Below, piece after piece: positions 62,953 to 64,000 of a stretch of 64,000 nucleotides of DNA (the first letter of the stretch is position 1; every line of letters starts with the position of its first letter). The DNA is from Enterovibrio norvegicus FF-33 (GTDB lineage: Bacteria; Pseudomonadota; Gammaproteobacteria; Enterobacterales; Vibrionaceae): the NCBI RefSeq assembly GCF_000286835.2, contig NZ_AJYD02000038.1, forward strand, positions 2,210,283 to 2,274,282, read 5' to 3'. The notes under the pieces are model-generated. The model worked only from the letters and a program-made list of their open reading frames with translations. It did not search any database and was not told the origin of the DNA. The translations under genes and the position numbers were made by a program.

Positions 62953-64000
62953 CTAGAAAATATCAACACCATTTAGCGTCACATCTTCTGCGTCAGTCCA
63001 AACTGTGATGGTGCGATCAAGATTATCGTGTGTGAAGACATACGCATTCAACTCTCCAACCTGTGCATTACTCAACCCTAGAATGCTGATCATCTCGGCT
63101 GAGATTGGCGCATTCACTGTACCACTCGCGTCATAGCTCCAAGGCGTACCATTGAGGTTAAAGCTGTCATCACCGGCACCAAGGTGCGCGATGAAACCAT
63201 CCCAATCGTCTGGTGTACCCAAGTCTTCACCAAATGGTGCGTCAGATTGAGACCAGATTTCATTTGGGTTGATAGTGATAACTTGATCACCTTCGTCACC
63301 AATGACTGCTTCAATTTGTGCCATCACGTTACCCGTGATCGACGAGTCAGACTGGTAGGAAACACCGGTAAAATCGACATTTGCATCGCCATTAACCAGC
63401 ATTTGGTCAAAACCATTGTCCGCGTTGTACATGGATTTGTTAACGACTCTGCCTGCAGAATTCGTGACACTCAGGCCAACAAAGTCATCTTCACCGAAGA
63501 TAAAGACATCGTCACCCGCACTACCACGGTATTCATCAACACCTGTACCACCATCAATTTTCACATCGCTGCCAGGGCCGCCATCCAAGTAATCGTCGCC
63601 TGCACCGCCATAAAGTTCATCTTTACCAACACCACCAAAGATTCGGTCGTTACCTTCACCACCTTCGATGATATCGTCGCCTTTTTGGCCAAACAGAACA
63701 TCGTCACCCACACCCCCCATGATGTGGTCATTGTCATCGCCACCATAAATGGTGTCGTTGCCTTCTTCACCATAAATCGTATCAGCATCACTTTCTTCAA
63801 CGACCTGCGTTGCGTTCACTTTCATCACAACGTCGTTAAAGTCTTTGTCGCCAAGGCACCACAGATCTTCCCAGCAAGAGTTTTCACCAGAATTGATTTC
63901 ATGATCTAGGCGGTCACCGTTTTTACCGGTTTCAGACACATAACCACCTGCGGTCAGGCCACCTTGACCAAACACAGGGCTACCGCTGGCAAAGCTCAGC
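62953..64000 (-). CDS. RTX calcium-binding protein, C-terminal part (runs off the window)
   Basis: At least 349 residues of the C-terminus; the frame stays open past position 64000, so the N-terminal part is outside. A segment with CWEDLWCLGDKDFNDVVMKV resembles DUF4114-type domains. It is followed by a dense block of RTX nonapeptides (GEEGNDTIYGGDDNDHIMGG, then GVGKDELYGGAGDDYLDGGP) that bind calcium. The last 150 residues are a non-repetitive domain with AQIEAVIGDEGDQVITINPN and a final VTLNGVDIF, the likely secretion signal region. It is a second type I-secreted protein. Its size and role cannot be given from this piece. Confidence 0.85.
   Translation of the reverse strand, partial: LSFASGSPVFGQGGLTAGGYVSETGKNGDRLDHEINSGENSCWEDLWCLGDKDFNDVVMKVNATQVVEESDADTIYGEEGNDTIYGGDDNDHIMGGVGDDVLFGQKGDDIIEGGEGNDRIFGGVGKDELYGGAGDDYLDGGPGSDVKIDGGTGVDEYRGSAGDDVFIFGEDDFVGLSVTNSAGRVVNKSMYNADNGFDQMLVNGDANVDFTGVSYQSDSSITGNVMAQIEAVIGDEGDQVITINPNEIWSQSDAPFGEDLGTPDDWDGFIAHLGAGDDSFNLNGTPWSYDASGTVNAPISAEMISILGLSNAQVGELNAYVFTHDNLDRTITVWTDAEDVTLNGVDIF

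Noticed and set aside
63184-63909. A 241-codon plus-strand frame rich in Thr, Ile and Val
   Set aside because: It mirrors the Gly/Asp-rich RTX repeats of the minus-strand gene and has no independent support.

Overview
This window reads as a chromosomal segment of a marine gammaproteobacterium, most likely Vibrionaceae. The reasons are a napFDABC operon divergent from narQ-narP, a giant type I-secreted adhesin next to tolC and ompA-type genes, a YciU-type DNA mimic, a Cry-DASH photolyase and many gamma-proteobacterial membrane families. I could not fix the genus. No rRNA, tRNA, CRISPR array, insertion sequence or integrase was seen.

Layout. (1) 70-7445: an accessory island built around an ArsR-type repressor. 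It holds a polar amino-acid-type ABC importer (binding protein, two permeases, and an ATPase with a Cys-rich insert), an OsmC-like peroxidase, a ferritin-like diiron protein with the full ligand set of aldehyde deformylating oxygenase, a DUF318/ArsP-type permease and an outer-membrane barrel protein. Two intergenic regions share the motif TATATC-N10-GATATA, which I propose is the ArsR operator. This is the best candidate for an undescribed system. (2) 7501-8963: a SatD-like/DUF3307 gene pair behind a regular array of five alternating GTTAC/GTAAC half-sites. (3) 9039-14224: orphan ParA, cytochrome b561, MscS channel, GFA-type enzyme, ASCH protein and a periplasmic protein made of 11-residue LEA-like repeats. 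(4) 14475-20262: a tripartite tricarboxylate transporter (tctABC) divergent from its CitA/CitB-type two-component system. (5) 20295-24983: lipoproteins, a DUF805 protein, an AlkA-type glycosylase and an unknown membrane protein. (6) 24984-31477: a long regulatory gap with a CRP-like site, a 43-codon ORF and a structured leader, then a TcyP cystine symporter, a CoA-disulfide reductase, a semialdehyde dehydrogenase and two small proteins. (7) 31728-36221: a TAXI-type TRAP transporter and CheV. (8) 36346-49162: a 3435-residue retention-module/RTX adhesin, divergent from a TolC-like channel and an OmpA-like lipoprotein. (9) 49277-55788: a small hypothetical, Cry-DASH, a hydrolase, a periplasmic helical protein, a YjiH transporter-like protein, a degenerate nucleotidyltransferase-fold protein and YciU. 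(10) 55899-62824: napFDABC and narQP around a perfect 7-2-7 NarP box and an FNR-like site. (11) 62953-64000: the C-terminal part of a second RTX protein that continues past the window.

Together the genes suggest a facultatively anaerobic, surface-attaching marine cell: periplasmic nitrate respiration, uptake of carboxylates, amino acids and cystine, and cell-surface retention of large adhesins. The ArsR-controlled island probably handles a thiophilic metalloid or an organic derivative of one. Start codons were moved from the longest open frame wherever a Shine-Dalgarno sequence or a signal peptide decided the matter; each case is stated.
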